This document shows positions 39,354-47,990 of a DNA stretch of 64,000 nt, piece by piece. Source of the DNA: DASWJS01 sp036397035 (GTDB lineage Bacteria; Actinomycetota; AC-67); assembly GCA_036397035.1 (NCBI GenBank), contig DASWJS010000019.1:1-64000 (forward strand), given 5' to 3'. The stretch's first letter is position 1, and each line of letters begins with the position of its first letter. Under the pieces are notes generated by a model. That model saw only the letters and a list, made by a program, of their open reading frames with translations, was not told where the DNA came from and searched no databases. The translations under genes and the position numbers were made by a program.

Positions 39354-42158
39354 GTGGAACAAGTCGCGATCTTCCTGTTGCTCTCACTGCCGCTGGTGGG
39401 AGCCTTCGCGATGCTCGGGCTCGGCATCGCCGTTACCTATCAGGCCTCGCGCGTGCTGAACATCGCGCACGGGGCGATGGCGATGGTGCCAGCGTTCGTG
39501 CTCTTCGAGCTGACCGAGCGTGGCGTGCCCGTCGCGGTCGGCCTGGTGATCGCCGTCGCGAGCGGGTCGCTGCTCGGCGTCGCGACCGAGCGCGTGTTCG
39601 TGCGCGGGCTGCGGCGGCAAGGGCCGACCGGCCAGACGGTCGGGACGGTCGCGGCGCTGAGCTTGCTGGTCGCGGTGTCGTTGAAGATCTGGGGCTCGAC
39701 CCCGCGGACGGCCGTTCGGCTCTTCCCCGACGGCGGCATCGACGTCGGCGCGTCCCTGCTTCGGTATGGCCAGATCGGGCTCTTCGCCGTCGCGCTCGTG
39801 GCGGCCGGCGCATTCTTCGTGCTGTTCAAGCGGACGAGCATCGGTCTCAGCCTGCGCGGCGTCGCCGACAATCGCGTGGCTGCCGGGCTCTGCGGCGTGG
39901 ACCCCGAGGCGATCACCCGACTGGCGTGGGCGATCGGCGGCGGCTTCGCGGCGCTGGCGGGGATACTGCTCGCAGCGGTGACCGTGCTGCACCCGGTGAA
40001 CCTGTCGCTGCTCGTGCTGCCGGCGTTCGTCGCCGCGCTGATCGGCGGGCTGAGTAGCGTCAAGGGCACCCTTGCCGGCGCGGCGGTGGTGGGGATCGTG
40101 CAGGGCATGGTCCCGGCGATCGGCCTCATCCCCGGGATCGGGTCGTTCGCCACACAGGTCGGCGCCCCGCAACTCGTCCTGGCGATCCTGGCGCTGGTCG
40201 TGATGGCCCTGCGCGGCGCGAAGCTTTCGGCCGCCGAACAGGGCGGAGGCGGGCCGGTCGCGGCGACGCCGGCTTCCCGGCCCGTGCTTCGGGGATCGAG
40301 GACGCTCCCGAGGCGGATCCTCGGCGGGGTCCTCGCGGCCGGTTTGCTCGCGTGGCCCTTCGGCGCGCCGTTTTCGTTGCTGACCGACGCCGTCAACGCG
40401 GCGATCATCGTCGTGATCGCCGTGTCGCTCGTCTTGCTCACGGGATGGGTCGGGCAGATCTCGCTCGCGCACGCGGCGTTCGTCGGCGTAGGCGCGTTCT
40501 CGACCGGCTTGCTGACGCGGCGGGTCGGCGTCCCCTTCCCGCTCAACCTGCCGCTCGCGGCGGCGATCACCGCGGGAGTGGCCGTGGCGCTCGGCTTAGT
40601 GGCGCTGCGCGTGCGCGGGCTCTATCTGGCGGTGGCGACGCTGATCTTCGGATGGATGGCGACCGAGTACCTGTTCAGCTCGTCGTGGTTCGTGGGAGTC
40701 GGCGGCAGCGCGAGCATCGAGGCGCAGACGATCGGATCCCCGGAGACGTTCCCGTACTTCGACCTGACCGAGCCGCGCACGTTCTACTTCGTCGCGCTGG
40801 CGATCGCGGCCGCCGCGCTGTGGGGCGCGGCGAACCTGCGCGACTCGAAGACCGGCCGCGCCTTCTACGCGGTGCGCGGGTCGGAGGTCGCGGCCGCCTC
40901 GCTCGGCATCGACGTCATGCGAACGAAGTTGATGGCGTTCGCGCTTTCGGGCGCGCTCGCGGGCGCGGCGGGCAACATGCTGATCGTCAGCCAGGGCGCC
41001 GCGTCGCCCGCGCAGTTCACCTTCAGCGTGTCGCTCCTCTACCTGTCGGTCGTCGTCGTCGGCGGTCTGACGAGCCTCGGCGGCGCGGTCGCCGCGTCGA
41101 TCCTGTTCGCGGCGCTGAACCAGCTCTTCTTTCGCGTGCGCGGTCTGGCCGGCTGGCTGGAGATCGTCAGCGCCGGGCTGCTCGCCGTCGTGCTGCTCGC
41201 CTACCCGGGCGGCCTTGCGAACCTCGCTCGTGCGATCGGGGCGCGCTGGCGAGCCGCGAGCGAGAACGTCTCGTGGTTCCGGCGGGCGAAGAAAGCCGAA
41301 GCGCAGCCGGAGGATGCTCCCGCGGTCCGGCCCGTGCTCGCGCCCGTGGTCGCCGGGGGCGCGAACGGCACGCTCGCGCTGTCGGTGCGCGACGTGACGG
41401 TTCAGTTTGGGGGCCTCATCGCCGTCGAGGACGCATCGCTGTCCGTCGGGCGCGGACGCATCGTCGGTCTCATCGGGCCCAACGGCGCGGGCAAGACGAC
41501 GTTGTTCAACGCGATCTCGGGCCTGGTGACGCCGCAAGCGGGAACCGTCGAAGTCTTCGGCACGGACGTGACGGCGTTCCCCGTCCACCGGCGATCGGCG
41601 GCCGGGCTGGGCCGCACGTTCCAGATCGTTCAACTGTTCGCGCAGCTTTCCGTCTTCGACAACCTGCTCGTCGCGACGCACTTGCAGAATCGGACCGGCA
41701 TGCTCGGCCACCTGGTCGTGACACGTCCCGCCTTCACGGCCGAACAAGAGGCGATCGAGCGCGTCCGGTCGGTGATCGCGCTGCTCGACCTAGAGGACGT
41801 CGCGCGCCGTTCGATCGGCGAGCTGCCCTTCGGCGTCCTGCGCACGGTCGAGCTGGCGCGCGCGGTCGTGAGCGGAGCGTCGGTGCTGATGCTCGACGAG
41901 CCCGCCTCCGGACTGGACAACGCCGAGACCGACGAGCTGACCGAGCGGCTGTTCCGGCTGCGCGACGACCTGGGTCTGTCGATCCTTCTGATCGAGCACG
42001 ACGTGCGGATGGTGATGCGCGCGTCGGAGTACGTCTACGTCCTTGACCGCGGGCGGATCATCGCCGAGGGCGATTCAGGGTCGGTGCGGCGGGATCCTGC
42101 CGTTGTGGCCGCTTATCTCGGGCAGACGTCCGAAGCGGGTCGCGCGAGCGGCGCGTAG
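39354..42158 (+). CDS. LivH-LivM-LivG single-chain ABC transporter
   Basis: A 934-residue protein fusing two permease subunits and one ATPase. Residues 1 to about 290 are LivH-like (ASRVLNIAHGAMAM near 33-46). Residues about 320-615 are LivM-like (LTGWVGQISLAHAAFVGVGA). Residues about 670-925 form a LivG-like ATPase: Walker A GPNGAGKTT at 708-716, a GELPFGVLR signature as in many LivG proteins, and Walker B VLMLDEPASGLD near 844. The LivF partner ATPase is missing here; a working transporter would need two ATPase sites, so two copies of the chain may pair, or LivF may come from elsewhere, such as the fusion at 1922-4987. The GTG start lies five bases after the binding-protein stop. It is convergent with a small exported protein gene. 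Confidence 0.93.
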   Translation: MEQVAIFLLLSLPLVGAFAMLGLGIAVTYQASRVLNIAHGAMAMVPAFVLFELTERGVPVAVGLVIAVASGSLLGVATERVFVRGLRRQGPTGQTVGTVAALSLLVAVSLKIWGSTPRTAVRLFPDGGIDVGASLLRYGQIGLFAVALVAAGAFFVLFKRTSIGLSLRGVADNRVAAGLCGVDPEAITRLAWAIGGGFAALAGILLAAVTVLHPVNLSLLVLPAFVAALIGGLSSVKGTLAGAAVVGIVQGMVPAIGLIPGIGSFATQVGAPQLVLAILALVVMALRGAKLSAAEQGGGGPVAATPASRPVLRGSRTLPRRILGGVLAAGLLAWPFGAPFSLLTDAVNAAIIVVIAVSLVLLTGWVGQISLAHAAFVGVGAFSTGLLTRRVGVPFPLNLPLAAAITAGVAVALGLVALRVRGLYLAVATLIFGWMATEYLFSSSWFVGVGGSASIEAQTIGSPETFPYFDLTEPRTFYFVALAIAAAALWGAANLRDSKTGRAFYAVRGSEVAAASLGIDVMRTKLMAFALSGALAGAAGNMLIVSQGAASPAQFTFSVSLLYLSVVVVGGLTSLGGAVAASILFAALNQLFFRVRGLAGWLEIVSAGLLAVVLLAYPGGLANLARAIGARWRAASENVSWFRRAKKAEAQPEDAPAVRPVLAPVVAGGANGTLALSVRDVTVQFGGLIAVEDASLSVGRGRIVGLIGPNGAGKTTLFNAISGLVTPQAGTVEVFGTDVTAFPVHRRSAAGLGRTFQIVQLFAQLSVFDNLLVATHLQNRTGMLGHLVVTRPAFTAEQEAIERVRSVIALLDLEDVARRSIGELPFGVLRTVELARAVVSGASVLMLDEPASGLDNAETDELTERLFRLRDDLGLSILLIEHDVRMVMRASEYVYVLDRGRIIAEGDSGSVRRDPAVVAAYLGQTSEAGRASGA

Positions 42159-42165
42159 GTGCGGT

Positions 42166-42609
42166 TCAGCCAGGATGGCGCACCCAGAGTTCCCAGGCGA
42201 CATCGGCGCCGGCGGTGAACGAAGGCGACAGGATCAGCGTTCGATGGCTGTTTGCAAAGGAGAAGTGCGCGAGCCACTGATCGCCTTCCTTTGAGAAGGA
42301 CTCCGTGTCGCGGTTGCTGCACCCCTGCTCGTACAAGCTCGCGAATCCTTGGGACATGACGACCTTGGCGTCCCGTCCGCGCCAAGCTGCGGGGACCGCC
42401 AAGACCTTGGAGTCGACGCCGTCGACGCTCGCGCCGCCGGCCTGCGGGCTGCAGTTGTTCTGCTCGGCCACGATCTTGGTGACCGAGTTGCCGACGCCGA
42501 CGGTGATGGTGCCCGACGCGACCTTGGCCCAGTGGGTCGCTTGCGCCGGCGTGCCCGACGCGACCAGCGCGCCGGCGAGGACCGCAGCCATGACGAACCT
42601 GGATCTCAT
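42166..42609 (-). CDS. Small exported protein of unknown function
   Basis: A 147-residue exported protein with a clear signal peptide (residues 1-25, ending AQATHW). The mature part of about 120 residues looks beta-rich (GTITVGVGNSVTKIV) and has two Cys (NNCSPQ and QGCSNRD), possibly one disulfide. No family is recognised. Its stop is seven bases from the convergent transporter gene, with no obvious hairpin between them. Upstream, the stretch to the next gene (42610-42716) holds a weak GGTCA/TGACC repeat only. It appears to be a single-gene unit. Confidence 0.7.
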   Translation of the reverse strand: MRSRFVMAAVLAGALVASGTPAQATHWAKVASGTITVGVGNSVTKIVAEQNNCSPQAGGASVDGVDSKVLAVPAAWRGRDAKVVMSQGFASLYEQGCSNRDTESFSKEGDQWLAHFSFANSHRTLILSPSFTAGADVAWELWVRHPG

Positions 42610-42716
42610 TGGCTAAGGGGTTCGCCGCCCGCCCGGCCAAACCTGCCGCTCGACCTGCGAACGTACCCAACTGGTCACCCTGTTGACCGATCGGGGCGGA
42701 CGCGTCGGGCCGGCGC

Positions 42717-43283
42717 TCAAGCCTTGCGGCCGAGCAGCGCGAGCAGCTTGACCGGCGTGCCGGCGTCGTCCGGGACCGGCACCGGCGCGGCGAACGCGCC
42801 GCCTTGCTGGAGCGACGCGGCCACCGGGAGCAGGTTCGCGTAGAGCCGCTCGGCGATCTCGGCGTCCATGGTCTCGTCGGCCCCGATTCCGCGCGCGAGA
42901 TCCCAGCCGTGGACCGTGTGGTCCAGGATCAGCTCCCATACATAGACCTCGGCCGGCGTGTCCCCGCGGGAGAGGTTGACCGTGCGCTCGAACGCCCCCG
43001 GCTCGGCCGCCGTCGCGAGCGCCGCTTCCGACGCCTCGCCCCAGGCCGCCTTCGGGTCGTCGCCGAGTATGTCGCCCTCGAACCGGTCGCCCACCTGCGC
43101 GATCGTCTCCCCGTGCATCAGCGGCGCGAACCAGAGGTCCTCATAGACCAGGTGCCGGACGAGCGCCCGCACGTTCCATTCGGTGCAGGGCGTCGGCAGC
43201 TCCCACTGGTCGTCGCGGATCTGCGCCACGCGCGACCCGAACTGGCCGGTCGAACGCCGATACAGCTCGAGCAAGTTGCTCAT
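42717..43283 (-). CDS. TIGR03086/DinB-like metal-binding protein
   Basis: A 188-residue protein of the maleylpyruvate-isomerase-like, TIGR03086 group, common in actinobacteria. The pattern is typical: an N-terminal helix with QWELPTPCTEWNVRALVRHLV, then a long helix bundle, and the late ILDHTVHGWDLARG motif with the family His residues. These proteins have the DinB-type four-helix bundle and bind a divalent metal; some act as isomerases with mycothiol, but most functions are unknown. The gene lies 39 bases after the IlvX-like gene on the same strand and may be in one transcript with it and the ABM-domain gene. No signal peptide is seen, so it is cytoplasmic. Confidence 0.85.
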   Translation of the reverse strand: MSNLLELYRRSTGQFGSRVAQIRDDQWELPTPCTEWNVRALVRHLVYEDLWFAPLMHGETIAQVGDRFEGDILGDDPKAAWGEASEAALATAAEPGAFERTVNLSRGDTPAEVYVWELILDHTVHGWDLARGIGADETMDAEIAERLYANLLPVAASLQQGGAFAAPVPVPDDAGTPVKLLALLGRKA

Positions 43284-43322
43284 CGCATCGCTCCCCTCGT
43301 CGAGACCGCCGGAATGTAGCAG

Positions 43323-44879
43323 CTAGGAGAATGCGGGCGGGAGCACGGCTTCGACGAGCGTGGGCCCGGGCGTCGCGAGCGCGCGCCCCAACTGCTCGGC
43401 GAACTCGCCGGCGGTCGTCGCGCGCCACGCTTCCAGGCCCATCCCCCGCGCGAGCGCGGCGAAGTCCAGGTCCGGCCGCGAGAGGTCGAGCATGTCCTTC
43501 GCCTTCGGCCCGGCCGCCGCGGCGCCGACGCGCGCAAGCTCCATGTTCAGGATCGCGTACGAGCGATTGTTGAACAGCACCGTCGTCACGTCGAGCCGTT
43601 CGCGCGCCATCGTCCACCACGACTGGAGCGTGTAGAGGGCGCTGCCGTCCGCTTCCAGCGCGACGACGCGGCGGTCGGGGCATGCGACCGCGGCTCCCAC
43701 GGCGACGGGAAGCCCTTGCCCGATCGAGCCGCCGGTCAGCGTGAGCCAGTCGTGCGCCGGCGCGCCCGCCGTGGCCGCGGGGGCGAAGAGCCCGGAGGTG
43801 TTGGCCTCGTCGGAAACGATCGCGCCTTCGGGCAGCAGGGCTCCGATCGCTTGGAAGGCGGTCTCCGCGGTGAGGTCGCCGTCCGGCAGCGCCGGACGAT
43901 CGGGTTGCTGCACGGGAGCGTCGTCGGTCGCGCCGACGGCGTCGGCGAGCGCGTCGAGGGCGCCGGCCACGTCCTCGACCTCATCCGCGAGCACGTGGAC
44001 CTCGCAGCCCTCCGGAACCAGGTCGCTCGGCTTGCCGGGGTAGGCGAAGAAGGTCACCGGCCGCTTCGCCTCGACCAGCACCAGGTGCGTGGTCCCGGCG
44101 AGCTGCGCGCTCGCCCACTCGCCGAGGTAGGCGAGCCGTTCGAGCGGCGGGAGACCCGCCCCTCGTTCGAGCCGCGCCGGGAACGTCTCGCACAACACCG
44201 TGGCGCCCGTGCGCGCCGCGATCGCTGCGACCGTCCTGCGGGGCGCGGCGCGACAGGCCCGGCCGCCGATGAGGATCGTGGCCTTTTCGCCGGAGAGCAA
44301 CGCTTTGGCGATCGCGTCGATTGCATCCCCGGGCGCCGCGCGCATGCGCGGACGCAGCTCGGCCGCCGCCGGCGCGGCGCCCTCACCCCAGGAGACGTCG
44401 GCCGGCAGGATCAGCGTCGCGACCCGGCCGGGCGGACCGAGCGCGGCGCGCACGGCGTCGAGCGCGTCCGCTCCGACGTCGCGGGGTGACGCGCTGCGCC
44501 GGACGAACGTCGAGACGTTGCGCGCCACCGTCTCGATGTCGGACTGGAGCTGCGCGTCGAAGCGGCCGTGGTACGTCGCGTGGTCGCCGACGACGTTCAC
44601 GATCGGGGTTCGTGCCTTGCGCGCGTTGTGCAGGTTCGCGAGGCCGTTGCCGAGGCCGGGCCCGAGGTGCAGGAGCGTCGCGGCCGGCGCGTCCGCCATC
44701 CGTCCGTACCCGTCCGCCGCGCCCGTTGCGACGCCTTCGAACAGCGCGAGCACGCCGCGCATCTCCGGGACCGCGTCGAGCGCGGCGACGAAGTGCATCT
44801 CGGAGGTTCCGGGGTTGCTGAAGCACACCTCGACACCGGCACCGACCAGCGTTCTGATCAACGCCTGCCCGCCGTTCAT
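43323..44879 (-). CDS. ilvX: IlvX-like thiamine-diphosphate enzyme (acetolactate synthase-type)
   Basis: A 518-residue thiamine-diphosphate enzyme with the three-domain layout of the acetolactate synthase large subunit. The start MNGGQALIRTL and the length match the mycobacterial IlvX group (about 515). The catalytic Glu is seen in LFEGVATGAADGYGR near residue 49, the middle domain around residues 180-330, and the cofactor site as EADGSALY followed by FNNRSYAI. The usual GDGS is ADGS here. Known members lack proven acetolactate synthase activity in vivo; the true reaction of IlvX is unsettled and may involve other 2-keto acids. The start is placed at ATG 44879. An ATG at 44900 is the alternative. 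The ABM-domain gene lies 97 bases upstream. Confidence 0.9.
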   Translation of the reverse strand: MNGGQALIRTLVGAGVEVCFSNPGTSEMHFVAALDAVPEMRGVLALFEGVATGAADGYGRMADAPAATLLHLGPGLGNGLANLHNARKARTPIVNVVGDHATYHGRFDAQLQSDIETVARNVSTFVRRSASPRDVGADALDAVRAALGPPGRVATLILPADVSWGEGAAPAAAELRPRMRAAPGDAIDAIAKALLSGEKATILIGGRACRAAPRRTVAAIAARTGATVLCETFPARLERGAGLPPLERLAYLGEWASAQLAGTTHLVLVEAKRPVTFFAYPGKPSDLVPEGCEVHVLADEVEDVAGALDALADAVGATDDAPVQQPDRPALPDGDLTAETAFQAIGALLPEGAIVSDEANTSGLFAPAATAGAPAHDWLTLTGGSIGQGLPVAVGAAVACPDRRVVALEADGSALYTLQSWWTMARERLDVTTVLFNNRSYAILNMELARVGAAAAGPKAKDMLDLSRPDLDFAALARGMGLEAWRATTAGEFAEQLGRALATPGPTLVEAVLPPAFS

Positions 44880-44976
44880 CTCCGCGCCCACGGGCTGCAT
44901 GATGACAAGGCAGCCCCGCCCGCCGCCAACCGAGGCGGGCGGGGCCGCCGGTGTCGACCCGTCGTCCGGATCGGCG

Positions 44977-45276
44977 TCAGATCGTTGCGAGCCGGTCGTA
45001 ATCGCCGCCGTGGAAGTCCTCGCAAAGCGACCGGCACGCGTTGAACAGGTCCGCGAACTCGGGACTCTGCTTCCACGCACCGCGTGCGCCCTCATCCGCC
45101 CACTCGGCGAAGGAGACGAAGTGGCTCGGATCGCTCCCGTCCCGCAACAGCGTCGCCCGCACCAGGCCCGGGTGGCTCTTGCGGGTCCATTGCAGGAACT
45201 CGGTCCACCGCTCGACGAACTCTCCCTCCTTCCCGGCTCCGACCTGCCAGTTGCCCGAGGCAAAGTGCTCGGCCAT
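44977..45276 (-). CDS. ABM-domain (antibiotic biosynthesis monooxygenase-like) protein
   Basis: A 99-residue single-domain protein of the dimeric alpha/beta ferredoxin-like ABM fold. Typical marks are an opening strand (ASGNWQVGAGKEGEF), a helix (VERWTEFLQW), and the strand pair with ATLLRDGSD and SFAEWAD. Members act as monooxygenases, haem-degrading enzymes or stress proteins without cofactors; which of these applies is not clear, as the few catalytic residues differ between subgroups. The start MAEHF at 45276 follows AGGAGAAGG. It is divergent from the SARP regulator, and the IlvX-like gene follows on the same strand, so the regulator may control this unit (inference). Confidence 0.85.
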   Translation of the reverse strand: MAEHFASGNWQVGAGKEGEFVERWTEFLQWTRKSHPGLVRATLLRDGSDPSHFVSFAEWADEGARGAWKQSPEFADLFNACRSLCEDFHGGDYDRLATI

Positions 45277-45394
45277 GACCTTCTCCTCTCGTCCGTCCTG
45301 GGAGCACGGTAGGAGGCTGGCGTTCCTCATCCGTTCCCCCACTCCGGCGCCGTCGCGTCGCACGCGCTCGCGCGGCTAGGCTTTCCGCGGTTCG

Positions 45395-47089
45395 ATGGCG
45401 GTCATCCAGATCACTCTCCTGGGCGGCTTCGCTGTTCGCGTCGACGGCCGTGCGGTGCCTGCCGGCGTGTGGCGCCACCGCCGCGCCGCGGAGGTCGTGA
45501 AGCTCTTGGCGCTGGCCGACGGCCACCGCCTGCACCGCGAACAGGTCAAGGATGCCCTGTGGCCGGCGCTCGACGCGGAGGCCGCGGGAGCAAACCTGCG
45601 CAAGGCGCTTCACTTCGCGCGGCGCGGGCTCGGGACCGAGCAGGCGATCGCCGGCGACGGGGAGATGCTCGTCCTCGACCCGGCGGTGGAATTGGACGTC
45701 GATCGGTTCGAGCAGGCGGCGCGCGATACGCGGTCGGGCGCCGGAGTCGCCGACGCGATCGCGCACTACGGCGGTGAGCTGCTCCCCGACGAACGGTACG
45801 CCGCCTGGGCGGCGGAGCCGCGCGAGCGGCTCCGGCGCACGCAGATCGCGCTGCTGAAGGAGGCGGGCGAGTGGGAGCGCGTGCTGGCGATCGATCCGGC
45901 CGACGAGGAGGCGCACCAAGCCCTGATGCGTGCGGCGCTCGATCGCGGGGATCGGCGCGGCGCGATGCGCCAGTTCGAGCATCTCCGCGAGCGGTTGCGC
46001 GTCGACCTCGGCCTCGGTCCGGAGCGTCGATCCGTCGAGCTGTACGAAGAGGCGCTCGCGATGGAGGGAACCGAGCCGGCGACGTCGGCCGAGCGCGCTC
46101 GGGCGGCGATCGCGTGGGGCTTGGTCCAGTTGAACATGGGCGACTTCGAGCGCGCCGCGCGCTCGGCGACGGACGCGCGCACGATCGCGCTCGCCGCCGG
46201 GCTCGGCATGGAGATGGGCGAGGCGAGCGCGCTGCTCGGCATGCTGGCGAACATGCAGGGGCGGTGGAAGGAGGTCTTCCGGCGGGAGTTCATCGCGTCG
46301 ATCCGACAGTCGCCGGAGGTCGGCAACTTCCTGTTCGACGCGCACCTGTGCCTCGCCGAGTTCTGCCTGTGCGGTCCCACTGGCCACGAGGAGATCGTGG
46401 AGTACGCCTCCGAGCTGCTCGACGCCGCGCGCGACGCCGGCTCCATCCGGGGGCAGGCGCTCGCCGAGCTGCTGCTGGGCGAGACGAGCCTGTTCTCCGA
46501 CCGGCTCGACGAGGCCGAGGGACATCTCGCGACCGCGGAGACACTGCACGAACGGGCCGGCGCGGCGTCGGGCCGCGCGCTCGCCGTGCAGCGGTTGGCG
46601 GAGGCCGCGCTCGCCCGGGGCCAGCGGTGGAAGGCGGGACGCTTCCTCGCTCGCGCGGGGCGGCTGGCGCGTGACGATCGGCTCGCGCCGCACCTGATGG
46701 TGCGGATCTTCGGCACGGCCGTCGACGCCGCCTCCGACGAGGCCGCCGCGATCGGCGCGCTGGAGCAGGCGGACCAGGCGCTCTACGACACGGAGACGTG
46801 CCGGCCGTGCTCGATGGGGTTTCGCGTGGCCGCTTCGATCGCGCTCGCGCGCGCGGGCCGGCTCGCCGAGGCGAAGACCCGCCTCGATCAGGCCGAGGCG
46901 TTCGCCGGCATGTGGCGTGGCGGGCCCTGGCAAGCGGCGGTGTGGGAGGCGCGCGGCGTCCTTCGCAACGCCGAAGGCGACGAGGAGCGCGCGGTAGCGA
47001 TGTTCAAGGAGGCGGCTGAGCGGTTCGCCGAGGTTCGCAGGCCACGCGACGAGGCGAGATGCCGGCGCGAAGCCGAAACGTTTGCCTAG
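45395..47089 (+). CDS. SARP/BTAD-type transcriptional regulator with TPR repeats
   Basis: A 564-residue regulator. Residues 1 to about 95 form an OmpR/PhoB-like winged-helix DNA-binding domain (ITLLGGFAVRVDGRAV, REQVKDALWP), and residues about 95-230 the bacterial transcriptional activator domain with helical repeats (GDRRGAMRQFEHL, LGLGPERR). The rest (about 235-560) is a long run of TPR-like helical pairs. No ATPase (NB-ARC) domain is present, so it is the short, non-STAND form. SARP proteins activate secondary-metabolite and other gene sets by binding direct repeats near the -35 region. It is divergent from the ABM-domain gene, 118 bases apart, and that unit is a likely target (inference). 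Confidence 0.9.
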   Translation: MAVIQITLLGGFAVRVDGRAVPAGVWRHRRAAEVVKLLALADGHRLHREQVKDALWPALDAEAAGANLRKALHFARRGLGTEQAIAGDGEMLVLDPAVELDVDRFEQAARDTRSGAGVADAIAHYGGELLPDERYAAWAAEPRERLRRTQIALLKEAGEWERVLAIDPADEEAHQALMRAALDRGDRRGAMRQFEHLRERLRVDLGLGPERRSVELYEEALAMEGTEPATSAERARAAIAWGLVQLNMGDFERAARSATDARTIALAAGLGMEMGEASALLGMLANMQGRWKEVFRREFIASIRQSPEVGNFLFDAHLCLAEFCLCGPTGHEEIVEYASELLDAARDAGSIRGQALAELLLGETSLFSDRLDEAEGHLATAETLHERAGAASGRALAVQRLAEAALARGQRWKAGRFLARAGRLARDDRLAPHLMVRIFGTAVDAASDEAAAIGALEQADQALYDTETCRPCSMGFRVAASIALARAGRLAEAKTRLDQAEAFAGMWRGGPWQAAVWEARGVLRNAEGDEERAVAMFKEAAERFAEVRRPRDEARCRREAETFA

Positions 47090-47101
47090 GACGCCTTCGC
47101 C

Positions 47102-47914
47102 TCAGGCGACCGCGGTCTCCAGGACCAGCTCGGTCGCGACGCTGAGCAATAGGCCGGCGAGCATGCCCCACAGCATCAGCGTCCACGACAAGCGCCGGCC
47201 GGTGGCGAAGATCTCGCCGATGACGTAGAGGATCCCGCCCGCAGCGAGCGCGAGGAAGGCGACGAAGATCAGCTCGGAGGTGAAGGCGCGCCCGACGAGC
47301 GTGCCGAGGAACGTCGGGCCCCCGCCGACGAGCCCGGCGAGCGCCAGCCATCTCCACGGAGCGCGCTCGCCGGCGGCCGCGAGCGGACCGACGATGCCGA
47401 AGCCTTCGGTGGCGTTGTGCAACGCGAAGCCGATGACGAGCAGCAGCGCGAGCGACACCTCGCCCGCCGCCGCCGACTGCCCGATCGCGAGGCCCTCCGC
47501 GAAGTTGTGCAGGCCGATGCCGGCGGCGATCGTCATGCCGAGGTTCAGCGCCTCGACGCGCGGGGACCCGGCAAGCTCTTGCGTCGCCATCGCGCCCGGT
47601 CCCATGCTCAGCCGCCGCTTGCGCCGGCTCGCGCTTACGCCGTGGACGCTGAGCAGCCCGATGCCGAGCCCGAGCGCGTAGACGGCGCCCGCTGCAGCCA
47701 GCGTGAGCCACTCGTGTTCCTCGACCGCTTCTTCGAGCGGCTCGCCCGCGTGCGTCAGGATGTCCACGAGAAGGAAGAGCAAGATGCCGGCCGAGAATCC
47801 GTTCAGCACGGACTTGGCGCCGGCGCGCCGCGCCGGCGCGCGGCCGAGCGGCAAGCCGAGGAAGATCGTCACGCCGGCGATCGCGCCGAGCCCGAGCGTC
47901 TGAGCGAAGCTCAT
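47102..47914 (-). CDS. ZIP family divalent metal transporter
   Basis: A 270-residue membrane protein with about eight spans. The ZIP metal-path motifs are clear: HNFAEG in the fourth span and HNATEG in the fifth, both with the family His and Glu residues. ZIP proteins import zinc and sometimes iron or manganese down their gradient, although some bacterial members (GufA-like) act otherwise. A basic loop (SASRRKRRL, about 95-103) takes the place of the His-rich loop seen in some relatives. The gene starts with ATG at 47914, 76 bases after znuB on the same strand, so it probably belongs to the zinc operon. It is convergent with the SARP gene. Confidence 0.88.
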   Translation of the reverse strand: MSFAQTLGLGAIAGVTIFLGLPLGRAPARRAGAKSVLNGFSAGILLFLLVDILTHAGEPLEEAVEEHEWLTLAAAGAVYALGLGIGLLSVHGVSASRRKRRLSMGPGAMATQELAGSPRVEALNLGMTIAAGIGLHNFAEGLAIGQSAAAGEVSLALLLVIGFALHNATEGFGIVGPLAAAGERAPWRWLALAGLVGGGPTFLGTLVGRAFTSELIFVAFLALAAGGILYVIGEIFATGRRLSWTLMLWGMLAGLLLSVATELVLETAVA

Positions 47915-47990
47915 CGTCGAAGCGTATGCGCGCGTTCGTCGCAGGGCGACTCGCCGCGCATCCGGGGCGGTCGTCGCGCCGGCCCGGGTG

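Noticed and set aside
42667..42690. Shared 11-base string CCAACTGGTCA near 20107 and near 42667, both near exported protein genes
   Set aside because: An 11-base match is expected many times by chance in 64 kb, and the two copies have different orientation relative to their genes.
44977..47089. Secondary-metabolite cluster around the SARP regulator and the ABM-domain protein
   Set aside because: No polyketide, peptide synthetase or tailoring genes are nearby; the neighbours are an IlvX-like enzyme and zinc transport genes.
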